Source: Bacteroidaceae bacterium
Lineage (GTDB): Bacteria; Bacteroidota; Bacteroidia; Bacteroidales; Bacteroidaceae
Assembly (NCBI GenBank): GCA_017547385.1
Contig: JAFYPU010000030.1
Location: forward strand, 1 to 64,000
Direction: 5' to 3'
Length of the DNA: 64,000 bases
Shown here piece by piece: positions 47,280 to 56,450 of this stretch. Position numbers and translations under genes: made by a program. Each line of letters begins with the position of its first letter. The stretch's first letter is position 1. Below the pieces are notes generated by a model. That model searched no databases. It was not told the origin of the DNA and saw nothing but the letters and a program-made list of their open reading frames with translations.

Positions 47280-47960
47280 TCAACGCCGGTCGTCCAATGA
47301 ATTTCCACTCACGGGCGGAACGCCCCACCCTTGCGACGGAAGGCTGCTGCGCTCCACGCTGATTTGGAAGATGGCCTTTTCGCCTAATTTGAATTCGGCC
47401 ATGGCACCAATGCGGTCGCGCACCGGATAGTCATACAAGGGGAAAGGACCCGGCGGAAGCGAACGGTCCGAAAAGAAGCTCTTGGTGGCGTAAGCATAAA
47501 GGCCTATGCGTTCGTTTACACGGTAGCGCAAAGCGGCAGCCAAGCCTACGTCGGTGCGACGGAAAGCGCCCCAATCCATGTTGTCAGCATAGACACCGGC
47601 CGCCAACGAGAGACGCGAAGTGAGCGGTGCGGCATAGGCAAAGGCAGCACTCTGTCCGAAACCCACGCCACGCGGAGCACCCTTGCCCAACCCCACCGAC
47701 AATCCCAGCGAGAAGCGGGCATTGAATCCTTGGTGCAACGACCACAAGTCATCTCCGCACCAAGGCGAAGCCCCCGACCATCCGGGAGACGTGAGCAACG
47801 TGCGCGGCATTCCCACCTCGCCGATGGGCAGAGACGGAAACTCCGGGGCTGTTGGAGCCACCGTGTCGGGAAACTCCGACACCTCATTGTCGTGCTGCGC
47901 CGACAGGGGCAAGAACACCGACATCAGAAGGGCGATAATCAAGAAGCGCATCTGTTGCAT
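47280..47960 (-). CDS. Secreted beta-rich protein, possible small outer-membrane barrel
   Basis: A 226-aa exported protein with signal peptide ending PLSAQ near residue 22. A Pro-rich stretch (about 25-60) precedes alternating strands rich in Gly and aromatic residues (FNARFSLGLSVGLGKG, SAAFAYAAPLTSRLSLAAGV). This suggests a small barrel. I do not recognise the family. It lies 49 nt upstream of the helicase gene. Confidence 0.65.
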   Translation of the reverse strand: MQQMRFLIIALLMSVFLPLSAQHDNEVSEFPDTVAPTAPEFPSLPIGEVGMPRTLLTSPGWSGASPWCGDDLWSLHQGFNARFSLGLSVGLGKGAPRGVGFGQSAAFAYAAPLTSRLSLAAGVYADNMDWGAFRRTDVGLAAALRYRVNERIGLYAYATKSFFSDRSLPPGPFPLYDYPVRDRIGAMAEFKLGEKAIFQISVERSSLPSQGWGVPPVSGNSLDDRR

Positions 47961-48045
47961 ATCATTCGCAGTTTTTCGGTTTTTGCAGTGCTTCCGGCAT
48001 GTGTCGAAAGGGCTTTTCGCTCAATGCTTACGCGACATCATTTCA
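47961..48045. other. Start of a gene-free intergenic region
   Basis: This is the first part of a 343-nt gap without genes (47961-48303). It has a single degenerate 21-bp module (TTGCAGTGCTTCCGGC near 47986). The rest of the gap holds the 22-bp array and the alkD-like promoter. Confidence 0.5.
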
Positions 48046-48133
48046 TTATCATGCGCATGAGAAGAAATTATCATCCGCATGATAAGAACGTTTCATCCGC
48101 ATGATAAGAACGTTTCATGCGCATGATAATTCA
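48046..48133. repeat. Four tandem 22-bp palindromic repeats (iteron-like)
   Basis: Units start at 48046, 48068, 48090 and 48112, each exactly 22 bp. The shared core is TCATSCGCATGA, extended in unit 2 to TTATCATCCGCATGATAA. Each unit is itself nearly palindromic. Such arrays act as binding sites for one protein, as iterons or operators. No spacer sequence separates the units, so it is not CRISPR. Confidence 0.85.
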
Positions 48134-48272
48134 CCAAGAAGCACTGCGAAGATACAACAAAGGCCCGAAAGCCACCCACAAGAGGCTTGAAAGTTTATGT
48201 CTAATTAACGTTTCCGTTTTCTCCGACGGCACTAAAAGTCCGTTTCTCGCCATCGGTGCAAGCAAAAAGCTA

Positions 48273-48280
48273 TATCTTTG
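48273..48280 (+). promoter_or_regulatory. -7 element upstream of the AlkD-like gene
   Basis: TATCTTTG is a perfect match and lies 23 nt before the chosen start codon at 48304. It lies 140 nt after the 22-bp repeat array. No -33 TTTG is visible. Confidence 0.5.
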
Positions 48281-48303
48281 CTGCGCATTCCCAATGCCCG
48301 TTC

Positions 48304-49050
48304 ATGAACATCACAGCTCACCACATCCGTGCTCGTCTTGAAGCCATGGCCGCGCCCGAGTTGGCAACTTTCGCAGCATCGCTCATTCCCGGTCTGCAAC
48401 TCCCCATGCTCGGGGTACGCATCCCGGCACTGCGGCGCTTGGCGCGCGAATTGGCAAAAGCCGACTGGCGCACGGTGCTGACCACGGCGCTGCCGCCCGA
48501 CACCTTCGAACAGGTGATGCTGCGCGGTCTCATCATCGGCTATGCACGGATGGACTGGGAGGAACGCTGGCTGCTTGTGCGCCAATTCCTGCCGCTCATC
48601 ACCAACTGGAGCCTGTGCGACACCGTGTGCGCCACGCTCACCGACACACGCCGACACCGCGAACTGGCATGGCCTCGGCTGCTGCAAGACCTTGGGAGCG
48701 AAGAGGAGTTCACCCAACGCTTCGGCACCGTGATGCTGATGAGCCACTTCATGACCCCCGAACACATCACCCCGATGCTCACGGCCTTTGCCGCCATGCA
48801 GCCACGGGGCTACTATGCCGAGATGGGAGTGGCTTGGGCCGTGTCGGTGTGTTTTGTCAAGCACCCCGACCTCACGCTGCCCTGGTTGAGCGAACACCGT
48901 TTCGGCGACCAAGTGCACCGCCTTGCCTGTCGGAAAATCTTGGAATCACTCCGCACTCCCCAACACATGCGCCCCGTGATACGAGCCTTGGGAGCACAAC
49001 GGACGGCAAGCACCCCTCATCCCCCGAAAATCACCACCCCGAAACCTTGA
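48304..49050 (+). CDS. AlkD-like DNA alkylation repair protein
   Basis: A 248-aa HEAT-like repeat protein of the DNA alkylation repair (AlkD/YhaZ-like) family, DNA glycosylases that remove bulky or charged alkylated bases. The family segments VRIPALRRLARELAKADW near residue 40 and ITNWSLCDTVCATL near 100 contain the conserved Trp and Asp. The start at 48304 follows the -7 element; an earlier in-frame Met at 48256 would lie upstream of it. Confidence 0.9.
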   Translation: MNITAHHIRARLEAMAAPELATFAASLIPGLQLPMLGVRIPALRRLARELAKADWRTVLTTALPPDTFEQVMLRGLIIGYARMDWEERWLLVRQFLPLITNWSLCDTVCATLTDTRRHRELAWPRLLQDLGSEEEFTQRFGTVMLMSHFMTPEHITPMLTAFAAMQPRGYYAEMGVAWAVSVCFVKHPDLTLPWLSEHRFGDQVHRLACRKILESLRTPQHMRPVIRALGAQRTASTPHPPKITTPKP

Positions 49051-49056
49051 TACACC

Positions 49057-50154
49057 ATGCGAATTTTCTCTCTTATATTATTATATGTAGCCTGCGCAAC
49101 CTTGCTTTTCGCTGCCGAACCGCTAAAAAAGCCCCTGCGTTTCATACCGACCGACAGCGTGGTCTGCTGGGACGAAGATTGGTGCAACCTGCAGCAAACA
49201 GCCATCAGAAGCGGCGTTAACGGTCGGAGCTATCCGCTCGACATTGCCCCGATGAAACGGAAAGCCTTGCGCCAATTGGCCGAACAATGGGACAACACCA
49301 TGGCCACACAATTCGACCTCACGGGAGCACTCATCGGTGTGCCGGCCGGCGAACAGGCCTATGCCGCAGTGCGCACCGTTGAGACATCAGCCCGTCTGCT
49401 GGCACTCACAGGGCAGGCACATTATGCCGAACCGCTGGAACGATTGGCCTTCAACCTGCTGCCACGTCTGGCCCTCGACTCCACCGATGCACCCGGCCGA
49501 CACATGGCCGGCCGACTGCTGCTCTCACTCGTCGGAACGACCTATGCCGCCGACGACGAGGGCGTTTTCATAAACTTCTATACCAACTCCTTTGCCCGCA
49601 CCACCGTCGGCACACGCTCCGTGAGCATCGACATGGTTACAGCCATGCCCCACGATGCCCGCATCAAGCTCCGCATCGGCCTGTCTCGCGGCACACAGCA
49701 CATGAAAGTGCGACTGCGCCTTCCTCTCTGGGCCTGCCGGCAAGCCTTTCCTGCATCGGCCTATACCGCCGACGAACCCGCCGGTCTCAGCCCCGAGATT
49801 TTCGTGAACGGCCGCAGCGAACAACTGCCCGTCGAACAAGGTTACATCGTTATCGACCGTTATTGGAACAACGGCGATGAAGTGTATCTCGATTTCCCTT
49901 TCTCTCCCCTATGTCTCCGCAGCCTGCGCCCTTCCGAAAGCAGCACCCCCACCGCCATACAAAGAGGACCGTTGCTCTATGTCCCCTTTGCAGGCCGCCC
50001 GACAGCCCCGACGCTCACGCCGGAAAGCCTGACAGAAGCCGACGAGCCCGGACCGCTGGGACACACCGTGCTGGTGGAAAAAGCCACCGACATTACCCCC
50101 AACGACACACCGCTGCTGCTCCTCCCTTACGTGGACGCCGCCATGATGCGATAG
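49057..50154 (+). CDS. Exported GH127-like (DUF1680) fragment protein
   Basis: A 365-aa exported protein (signal peptide ending near LFAAEP). From about residue 165 onward it resembles the non-catalytic C-terminal beta domains of GH127 beta-L-arabinofuranosidases: GVFINFYTNSFA, IKLRIGLSRGTQHMKVRLRLPLWA, VIDRYWNNGDEVYLDFPF and AIQRGPLLYV. Normal GH127 enzymes are about 600-700 aa, so most of the helical catalytic barrel with its zinc-binding cysteine site is missing; residues 30-140 keep only a few helices. It is either a decayed enzyme or a binding protein. It starts 6 nt after the AlkD-like gene. Confidence 0.6.
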   Translation: MRIFSLILLYVACATLLFAAEPLKKPLRFIPTDSVVCWDEDWCNLQQTAIRSGVNGRSYPLDIAPMKRKALRQLAEQWDNTMATQFDLTGALIGVPAGEQAYAAVRTVETSARLLALTGQAHYAEPLERLAFNLLPRLALDSTDAPGRHMAGRLLLSLVGTTYAADDEGVFINFYTNSFARTTVGTRSVSIDMVTAMPHDARIKLRIGLSRGTQHMKVRLRLPLWACRQAFPASAYTADEPAGLSPEIFVNGRSEQLPVEQGYIVIDRYWNNGDEVYLDFPFSPLCLRSLRPSESSTPTAIQRGPLLYVPFAGRPTAPTLTPESLTEADEPGPLGHTVLVEKATDITPNDTPLLLLPYVDAAMMR

Positions 50155-50389
50155 CCTCAGGACGAACACGGCAACCGACGAAAGTATTTTAAGATTGTTT
50201 CAAAAAAATATACCTTTTAAGGATTTGCAACACAACCCCTTACCAAGATAATGCATCGGGCAGGACCAAAACCGCTTGTCCGAATCAAAAAAAATTAAGA
50301 CCTTTGCCGTTCCAAGATGCAATGCCGACAGGTTTTCCCACATAGGAAAAACCACACGCAGCATCGAACGTAAAAACACACAACATCGA

Positions 50390-51733
50390 ATGGAAACAAA
50401 CGAAGCGGGCAGATGGCAAATCTGTCTTGACGAAATACGCCGCCAAACGCCGAGCCAGACTTTCGAGACCTGGTTCGCTCCTTTGCAGTTTGTGGCGTTC
50501 AGAAACGGGACGCTCACCGTGAGTGTGCCCAACCGCTTCGTGTATGAAATGATTGAGGAGCAGCACATCGGAGTGTTCCAGCAGGCCATCGTAAAAGCCT
50601 ACGGGCCGGGCATCAAACTGCAATACAGCATTCGCGCAGAGCAGACCCAACAACCCGAACCGCCGCAGCCAAAAGCCGGAAAGGCCATGGCCAAGCCGCA
50701 ACAGCCACCCCTGGATCCGCAACTCAATGCCTGCTACACCTTCGAGGGATTTGTGGAAGGCGTCAGCAACAAGTTGGCACGCACCGTTGCCCTCTCAATT
50801 GCCGAAAAGCCCGGACAAGTTACGTTCAACCCCTTCTTCCTTTACGGACCTTCGGGCGTGGGAAAAACACACCTGGCCAACGCCGTCGGTGTGCGCATTC
50901 GCGAACTCTATCCGGAGAAGCGTGTGCTTTTCGTTTCGGCGCATGTGTTCCGCACCCAATACACCGATTCCGTCATCCGCAACACGCAAAACGAGTTCAT
51001 ACACTTCTATCAGTCAATCGACGTTCTCATCATCGATGACATACAGGAGATAACCACGGCTCGCACGCAGCAGGCTTTTTTCCACATCTTCAACCATCTG
51101 CAACAGAACGGACGACAACTCATCATCACTTGCGACCGTCCGCCCGTGCTTTTCGAAGGCATCGAAGAGCGTATGCTGACACGCTTCAAGTGGGGCATGG
51201 TGGCCGAACTCGAGCGACCGGATACCGAACTGCGCAAAGCCATTCTTCACTCCAAGATCCGACGCGACGGACTCTCAATCCCTGAAGAGGTGTTGCAATA
51301 CATCGCACAGAACGTCAGTGACAGCGTTCGCGACCTCGAGGGTGTGGTCAACTCCCTCATGGCCTACTCCGTGGTTTACAACTGCGAAATCGACCTCCCC
51401 CTGACCGCAAGAATTGTGGCGCGAACCGTCAACTTGGAGAAGAAGGAACTGACACTCGACGACATTGTGCAGAAAGTGTGCTCGCACTACGGAATCAAGC
51501 AAAAGGAAATCCACTCAAAGAGCCGCAAAGCCTCAATTGTATTGGCACGACAAGTGGCCATGTTCCTCTGCCGAAAATACACCGACCTGCCCACTTCGCA
51601 AATCGGGCAGCGCATCGGCCGGCGCGACCACAGCACCGTGCTGCATGCCTGCAAGCAGGTGGAACACCGCATCTCCACGGACAAAGCGTTCCGCCGCGAG
51701 ATGGAGGAGCTGGAAGCCTCGTTGAAAAAATAA
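50390..51733 (+). CDS. dnaA: Chromosomal replication initiator DnaA
   Basis: A 447-aa DnaA. Domain I is about 1-75, followed by a Pro/Gln-rich linker; the AAA+ domain shows FFLYGPSGVGKTHLANAVG near residue 155 and VLIIDDIQEI near 215. The C-terminal DNA-binding signature IGQRIGRRDHSTVLHACKQV is intact. I chose 50390 (METNEAGRWQICLDEI) because upstream in-frame residues have no family resemblance. dnaN and recF are not adjacent. A terminator follows. Confidence 0.97.
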   Translation: METNEAGRWQICLDEIRRQTPSQTFETWFAPLQFVAFRNGTLTVSVPNRFVYEMIEEQHIGVFQQAIVKAYGPGIKLQYSIRAEQTQQPEPPQPKAGKAMAKPQQPPLDPQLNACYTFEGFVEGVSNKLARTVALSIAEKPGQVTFNPFFLYGPSGVGKTHLANAVGVRIRELYPEKRVLFVSAHVFRTQYTDSVIRNTQNEFIHFYQSIDVLIIDDIQEITTARTQQAFFHIFNHLQQNGRQLIITCDRPPVLFEGIEERMLTRFKWGMVAELERPDTELRKAILHSKIRRDGLSIPEEVLQYIAQNVSDSVRDLEGVVNSLMAYSVVYNCEIDLPLTARIVARTVNLEKKELTLDDIVQKVCSHYGIKQKEIHSKSRKASIVLARQVAMFLCRKYTDLPTSQIGQRIGRRDHSTVLHACKQVEHRISTDKAFRREMEELEASLKK

Positions 51734-51749
51734 GAAAGGAATTCAACAC

Positions 51750-51785
51750 ATCCCAAATCGTTCCGACGGTTTGGGATTCTTTTTT
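51750..51785 (+). terminator. Terminator of dnaA
   Basis: A 12-bp stem (51750-51761 with 51766-51777, one wobble) with loop TCCG is followed by TCT and five more T. It lies 16 nt after the dnaA stop. Confidence 0.88.
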
Positions 51786-51791
51786 CGGATT

Positions 51792-52160
51792 TCACACCCC
51801 CAACACATTGCGCAACACCCACCATGCCAAATAAAGCACAATGTAGGTGTAAAGCACATAGGGGTGGTATAAAACGTGCCGAAAACGCAAATATTTTTCT
51901 CCCTTGGTAAACCATTCCATATACATCACTGCCAAAACATACGGAAGGGCCATAAACAAAAAATAATTGTATTGAAATGCCTCCGCAAAGCGTCCGTGCA
52001 ACAGCGCATGCACCGCCCGTTGCAATCCGCAGCCGGGGCAATCCCAGCCCGTAAGTGTACGAAAAAAGCACTTGGGCATAAAAACATACCGAGCGGGGTC
52101 GAGCCAATACAGCACGACTCCGCCCGATACTATAATCATTGTAAAGACTATGCGACGCAT
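51792..52160 (-). CDS. DUF2752 family membrane protein
   Basis: A 122-aa membrane protein with three helices. The signature FFRTLTGWDCPGCGLQRAVH near residue 32, with CPGC and the following Arg, defines DUF2752, a family of unknown function. Met codons at 52175, 52169 and 52160 are all possible; I use 52160 because it begins directly before the first helix. Confidence 0.85.
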   Translation of the reverse strand: MRRIVFTMIIVSGGVVLYWLDPARYVFMPKCFFRTLTGWDCPGCGLQRAVHALLHGRFAEAFQYNYFLFMALPYVLAVMYMEWFTKGEKYLRFRHVLYHPYVLYTYIVLYLAWWVLRNVLGV

Positions 52161-52186
52161 TCTTGACATAGCCACACAGCCGCTAC

Positions 52187-53644
52187 TTATTTCTTCGGCG
52201 TATTTTCAAGTGTTGACAACACGAACTGCCAATAACGCTCCACGCTGGGGATGTAGCAACGCTCGTCGGGTGTGTGCGGCGAACGCATGGTGGGACCGAA
52301 GCTCACCATGTCCATGTTGGGATACTTGGCACCGATGACGCCACATTCCAAGCCGGCGTGCACCACCTGCACCTTGTTTTCTTTACCAAAGAGTTCGAGA
52401 TACACACGCTTCATCACCTCAACGATTTCACTGTTGGGGTTGGGCTGCCATGCGGGATAGTCGCCGTCGAGTTCTACTTTCATGCCTGCCATTGCGAAGA
52501 CGCTTTCCAAGGTTTCGGCACAGCATTCGCGCATCGAGTCGCGTGAAGAGCGCACCAGCACTTTGAACATCACCTTGCCACCATCGATTTCCACAATGGC
52601 CAAGTTGGAAGATGTTTCCACAATGTGAGGAATTTCGGGAATGAAGCGCATCACACCGTTGTGGCATCCGCAAAGTGCGTTGACCAATGCATCCTGAATT
52701 TCGGCAGGAACAATGGCATTGGGAAGTGCCACTTCTTCACAAGTCAAAGTAAAGGCAGGTTCGATAGCGGCATACTCACCCTTGAAAGTCTCACGCCATT
52801 CATCCACCACCTCCACAAAGGCTTCCACATTCTCCTTCGGCAAAGTCAGCACCACTTCGCAGTCGCGCGGAATGGCATTGCGCATGTTTCCACCGTGCCA
52901 GGTCGAAAGACAAGCCTCAAAGTTGGCAATGGCATCCTGCACGAGGCGAGCCATCATCTTGTTGGCATTACCGCGGCCTTCGTTGATTTCAAGTCCGGAG
53001 TGGCCTCCGCGCAATTGATGAATCTCCACCTTGATGGCTGCATCGCCTTCTTCGGGCGCGATTTCCTTATATTCGGAAATGGCAGTCAGGTTCACACCAC
53101 CGGCCGAACCGATCATCATTTCGCCCTCTGTTTCGTTGTCAAGGTTCAACAGGATGTCGCCTTTCAGTGTGTCGCAGTCCATATCATTCACACCGCCCAT
53201 GGTCGATTCTTCGTCCACTGTGATAAATCCTTCCAGCGGTCCGTGCTTCAGCGTATTGTCTTCCATGATTGCCATAATGGTGGCCACGGCCATACCGTCA
53301 TCGGCTCCGAGCGTTGTACCTTTGGCTTTCACCCATTCGCCGTCGATGTAGGTTTGGATGGGGTCGGTCTCGAAGTTATGGGTCGAGTCTGCCGTTTTCT
53401 GAGGCACCATGTCCATGTGTCCTTGCAGCGTAACGATTTTTCTGTCCTCCATGCCGGAAGAGGCAGGCTTGCGCATCACAATGTTTCCGGCCTTATCCTG
53501 GAAAGCCTCAACGCCTTTTTCTTTTGCCCAATCGAGCAGGAATTTCTGTATCTTCTCCATGTATCCCGACGGACGCGGCACTTGTGTCAGCATGTCGAAG
53601 TTTTGCCAAATGGCAGCGGGTTGCAAGTTTTTGATTTCGCTCAT
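52187..53644 (-). CDS. pepD: Aminoacyl-histidine dipeptidase
   Basis: A 485-aa PepD (M20 family; beta-alanyl-histidine dipeptidase) cleaving X-His dipeptides and other small peptides. Metal-binding segments are LQGHMDMVPQK near residue 77, LGADDGMAVATIMA near 115 and VDEESTMGGVNDMD near 145; LDNETEGEMMIGSAGG follows. The C-terminal HAGLECGVIGAKYPNMDMVSFGP carries the last metal His. Length is normal. It is monocistronic in appearance. Confidence 0.95.
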   Translation of the reverse strand: MSEIKNLQPAAIWQNFDMLTQVPRPSGYMEKIQKFLLDWAKEKGVEAFQDKAGNIVMRKPASSGMEDRKIVTLQGHMDMVPQKTADSTHNFETDPIQTYIDGEWVKAKGTTLGADDGMAVATIMAIMEDNTLKHGPLEGFITVDEESTMGGVNDMDCDTLKGDILLNLDNETEGEMMIGSAGGVNLTAISEYKEIAPEEGDAAIKVEIHQLRGGHSGLEINEGRGNANKMMARLVQDAIANFEACLSTWHGGNMRNAIPRDCEVVLTLPKENVEAFVEVVDEWRETFKGEYAAIEPAFTLTCEEVALPNAIVPAEIQDALVNALCGCHNGVMRFIPEIPHIVETSSNLAIVEIDGGKVMFKVLVRSSRDSMRECCAETLESVFAMAGMKVELDGDYPAWQPNPNSEIVEVMKRVYLELFGKENKVQVVHAGLECGVIGAKYPNMDMVSFGPTMRSPHTPDERCYIPSVERYWQFVLSTLENTPKK

Positions 53645-53680
53645 AGTGTTTTTCTTTATTGAGTTAGTATTTATTTTTCA

Positions 53681-54559
53681 TTATTCTTCATTTCTTTCCG
53701 CAGCATTTCCATCATCTACCTCGCGGAAGTCGGGTTTCCAAGCCTGACGCGTCAACTCCAAAGTGGTCCAACCGTAACGATCATCGAAACGTGGGGCTTC
53801 TGCCTCATAGTATTCTTCAGGAATGGGACGCACATTGGCATACCACCACGCTTGGTAAACTTTGCAAGAACGCCCGGTCGTATATGTTTCCGCATCATTG
53901 CTGAATTGCACCTGCTTCGGTATTTTCGGGGAACAATGAAAATCGCTTTGTCGCACCTGTTTGGCTTCACCCGAACCAATGACGAATGAATGCAACTTGC
54001 GGCCGTCATCTTTTCCATAAAGGATTTCGTAGATCACAACGGGATGCGAAGAGGCATTGATTACCTGGTCCTTCCCCCAAGCCACCGCGATGCGCCTTGT
54101 CCGCCCCGCTTGGCTGTATCCATAACTGCCGATGCATCGTTCTTTCTCTGCTATGAAGTCGTCCCGAACAATCATCACATCCGACACAATGCAGCTTTCA
54201 AACACCACAATCGCCAGGACACCACTGAAAACAGTAATGATAAAAGGGCTGACGGGGTGCGCAAGTTTCAGGGCGGTGATAAGCCTGCTTTTCCAACCAT
54301 CGGCATCCTGCTCCACCCTATTTTGAAATCTTCGCCGGCACCACTCCGACATATTCCATCGTTGCCGAGACTTGCAGCGCGTCTTCTTGGGTGTTTTCGC
54401 TGCCGCCCCGTTTTCCATCACTTCCACATCCGTTTCTGCCACCTCGTCTTCCCATGTCGTGCCTTGGGATTTTCTTCCCAGCCCCATTGTGATAAGCCAC
54501 AGCGTCAGCACTGCGACACTCACCACAAAGACTATTTCAACGAGCAAGGCGATAATCAT
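53681..54559 (-). CDS. Two-helix membrane protein of unknown function
   Basis: A 292-aa protein with an N-terminal helix (about 3-26), a basic and acidic cytoplasmic stretch (about 30-95), a second helix (about 103-125) and a soluble C-terminal domain of about 165 residues with two cysteines (HCSPKIP, RSCKVY). The C-terminal part contains VVIYEILYGKDDGRK and an aromatic-rich end, perhaps an extracytoplasmic beta domain. I know no family for it. It overlaps the flippase-like gene by 4 nt. Confidence 0.65.
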   Translation of the reverse strand: MIIALLVEIVFVVSVAVLTLWLITMGLGRKSQGTTWEDEVAETDVEVMENGAAAKTPKKTRCKSRQRWNMSEWCRRRFQNRVEQDADGWKSRLITALKLAHPVSPFIITVFSGVLAIVVFESCIVSDVMIVRDDFIAEKERCIGSYGYSQAGRTRRIAVAWGKDQVINASSHPVVIYEILYGKDDGRKLHSFVIGSGEAKQVRQSDFHCSPKIPKQVQFSNDAETYTTGRSCKVYQAWWYANVRPIPEEYYEAEAPRFDDRYGWTTLELTRQAWKPDFREVDDGNAAERNEE

Positions 54560-55548
54560 GTTTTCCGAATGTTACGTTGGAGCAATGCGAGGTCCGCCCA
54601 GCCGTAGGCACCCAGCAGCACCACTTCCATGGTCTGTATGGTGTGCACCACGAGAGCAAAGAGAATGGCTTGGGGTTCGGCCACGCCATAGAGAATCAGC
54701 ATGGTCTTGACCGCGAAGTGCCACGGACCGGCTCCATTAGGCGTCGGCACAAGCACAGCAAAGGTTCCGACACAGAAAATAAGGAATGCGGCAACAGGAT
54801 TGATGCCACAGGTGAAATCAAAACAGAAAAAGGCAATGTAGAAATGCAGGTAATATCCCACCCAGATGCCCAACGAATAGAACAGATAGAGTGGCAGATT
54901 TTTCACATCGCGCAGCGAGCGAATGCCGGTCCAAATGTTGCGAGCTATCTCCCGGCTCTTGCTGAAGAACGACAGGTTCTTGAACAGATAATAGCCAAAG
55001 CCCAACACGGCAACGGCACACAGAGCTGTTACGACATACCCCGTACCGGTGAAACGGCCGAGCACTTGATCCAGACTCATGCCCGTGGTACGCAAGAATT
55101 GGAGCAGCACCGGCAACTGGCTGAGAACGGCCACCGCCGTGAGCAGTATCACCATCACGGAATCGACCAGACGTTCGGTGAGCACCGTGCCCAAAGATTT
55201 CGAGAACGACACACCGTCATACTTCTTGAGTGTACCACAACGTGCCACCTCACCAATGCGAGGCACGACCAAGCTGGAAGCATACGACAAGAATATGGCA
55301 TCCGCGCAAACGCGTGCCCGAGGCTGTTCGCCCAAGGGCTTTAAGGCCATGCGCCATCGCCATGCACGAAAGAGTTGCGGCAAGACGCCGAACAGCAACG
55401 ACAATGCCATCCAGCCCCAATGCATATCATGAAAGACACAATGCATAAAATCCCGCCAGTCGGTACCGCGGTACATCCACCACAGAATGCCGATTCCCAG
55501 CACAAAGGGCAGAAGTGTTTTCAGTATGTTGGTCAGTATCTTTCTCAC
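54556..55548 (-). CDS. UPF0104 / lysylphosphatidylglycerol synthase TM-type protein
   Basis: A 330-aa polytopic protein of the LPG_synthase_TM (flippase-like, UPF0104) family with about eight helices. Family segments are RAWRWRMALKPLG near residue 57, SLVVPRIGEVARC near 90 and VPTPNGAGPWHFAV near 270. It could move lipids or polyprenyl carriers; no synthase domain is attached. I propose a GTG start at 55548, because the Met-initiated frame at 55698 would run 64 nt into rsmA on the other strand. It overlaps the next gene by 4 nt. Confidence 0.85.
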   Translation of the reverse strand: MRKILTNILKTLLPFVLGIGILWWMYRGTDWRDFMHCVFHDMHWGWMALSLLFGVLPQLFRAWRWRMALKPLGEQPRARVCADAIFLSYASSLVVPRIGEVARCGTLKKYDGVSFSKSLGTVLTERLVDSVMVILLTAVAVLSQLPVLLQFLRTTGMSLDQVLGRFTGTGYVVTALCAVAVLGFGYYLFKNLSFFSKSREIARNIWTGIRSLRDVKNLPLYLFYSLGIWVGYYLHFYIAFFCFDFTCGINPVAAFLIFCVGTFAVLVPTPNGAGPWHFAVKTMLILYGVAEPQAILFALVVHTIQTMEVVLLGAYGWADLALLQRNIRKT

Positions 55549-55634
55549 GTTCGCTTTCCGATAAGGCTTTTTTGCTATCTTCGCAGCATGTTTACATGCC
55601 TTTAGAAAGCAAAAGTAAGAAAAAAACGTTGCAA

Positions 55635-56450
55635 ATGAAATCCGTACGTCCCAAAAAACAACTCGGACAGCATTTCCTGACAGATTTGAGCGTTGCACGC
55701 CGCATTGCCGACACCGTTGACGCTTGTCCGGACATCCCCATTCTTGAAGTAGGTCCCGGCATGGGAGTGCTCACTCAATTCCTCATTCCGAAAGAACGCA
55801 CACTGAAAGTCGTGGAAATCGACGACGAAAGTGTGAGTTGGTTGCGCCACAACCACCCGTCGTTGGAAGAGAACATCATCGCCGACGATTTTCTCAAGAT
55901 GCACCTTGAGAACACGTTCGACGGCTCTCCCTTTGTGCTCACCGGCAACTATCCCTATAACATCAGCAGTCAGATTTTCTTCAAAATGCTTGACTATCGC
56001 CACCTCATCCCTTGCTGCACGGGCATGATACAAAAAGAAGTGGCCGAACGTCTGGCTGCTAAACCCGGCAACAAGTCGTACGGCATCCTCAGCGTATTGG
56101 TGCAATTGTGGTATGATGTGGAATATCTCTTCACCGTCGAACCGGGTGTTTTCAACCCACCACCCAAAGTTAAAAGTGCCGTGGTGCGCATGACGCGCAA
56201 CAACACAGAAGATCCCGGTTGCGACCCCCGTTTGCTGCGCCGCTTGGTGAAGACGGTGTTCAACCAACGCCGCAAAATGATGCGCGGCTCTATCAAACCC
56301 TTATTGGCAGCGTTGAATGCCGAACGCGGATGCACGCATGAGCACACCGAGTTTCTGGCACTTCCTTTGCTGACACGCCGCCCCGAACAGCTTTCCGTGT
56401 CGGAGTTTGTGGAGCTGACCAACACGGTCGAGGTGCTATACCACTCGTAA
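55635..56450 (+). CDS. rsmA: 16S rRNA dimethyladenosine transferase
   Basis: A 271-aa RsmA (KsgA) that dimethylates A1518/A1519 of 16S rRNA during 30S assembly. It begins MKSVRPKKQLGQHFL, as is normal; in-frame Mets upstream (55596, 55515) give non-family residues. ILEVGPGMGVLTQFLI near residue 38 is the SAM loop and TGNYPYNISSQI near 105 the NxPY catalytic motif. It is divergent from the flippase-like gene with an 86-nt gap; a near-match TATCTTCG lies at 55576. Confidence 0.96.
   Translation: MKSVRPKKQLGQHFLTDLSVARRIADTVDACPDIPILEVGPGMGVLTQFLIPKERTLKVVEIDDESVSWLRHNHPSLEENIIADDFLKMHLENTFDGSPFVLTGNYPYNISSQIFFKMLDYRHLIPCCTGMIQKEVAERLAAKPGNKSYGILSVLVQLWYDVEYLFTVEPGVFNPPPKVKSAVVRMTRNNTEDPGCDPRLLRRLVKTVFNQRRKMMRGSIKPLLAALNAERGCTHEHTEFLALPLLTRRPEQLSVSEFVELTNTVEVLYHS

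Noticed and set aside
48046-48133. CRISPR array
   Set aside because: The units abut at 22 bp without spacers and are palindromic; no cas genes are present.
50155-50389. Chromosomal origin directly upstream of dnaA
   Set aside because: I see no cluster of TTATCCACA-like DnaA boxes there; the region only looks like a normal promoter gap.
55549-55698. N-terminal extension of the flippase-like protein to a Met at 55698
   Set aside because: It would overlap rsmA on the other strand by 64 nt and adds non-family residues; a GTG at 55548 gives the normal family start.
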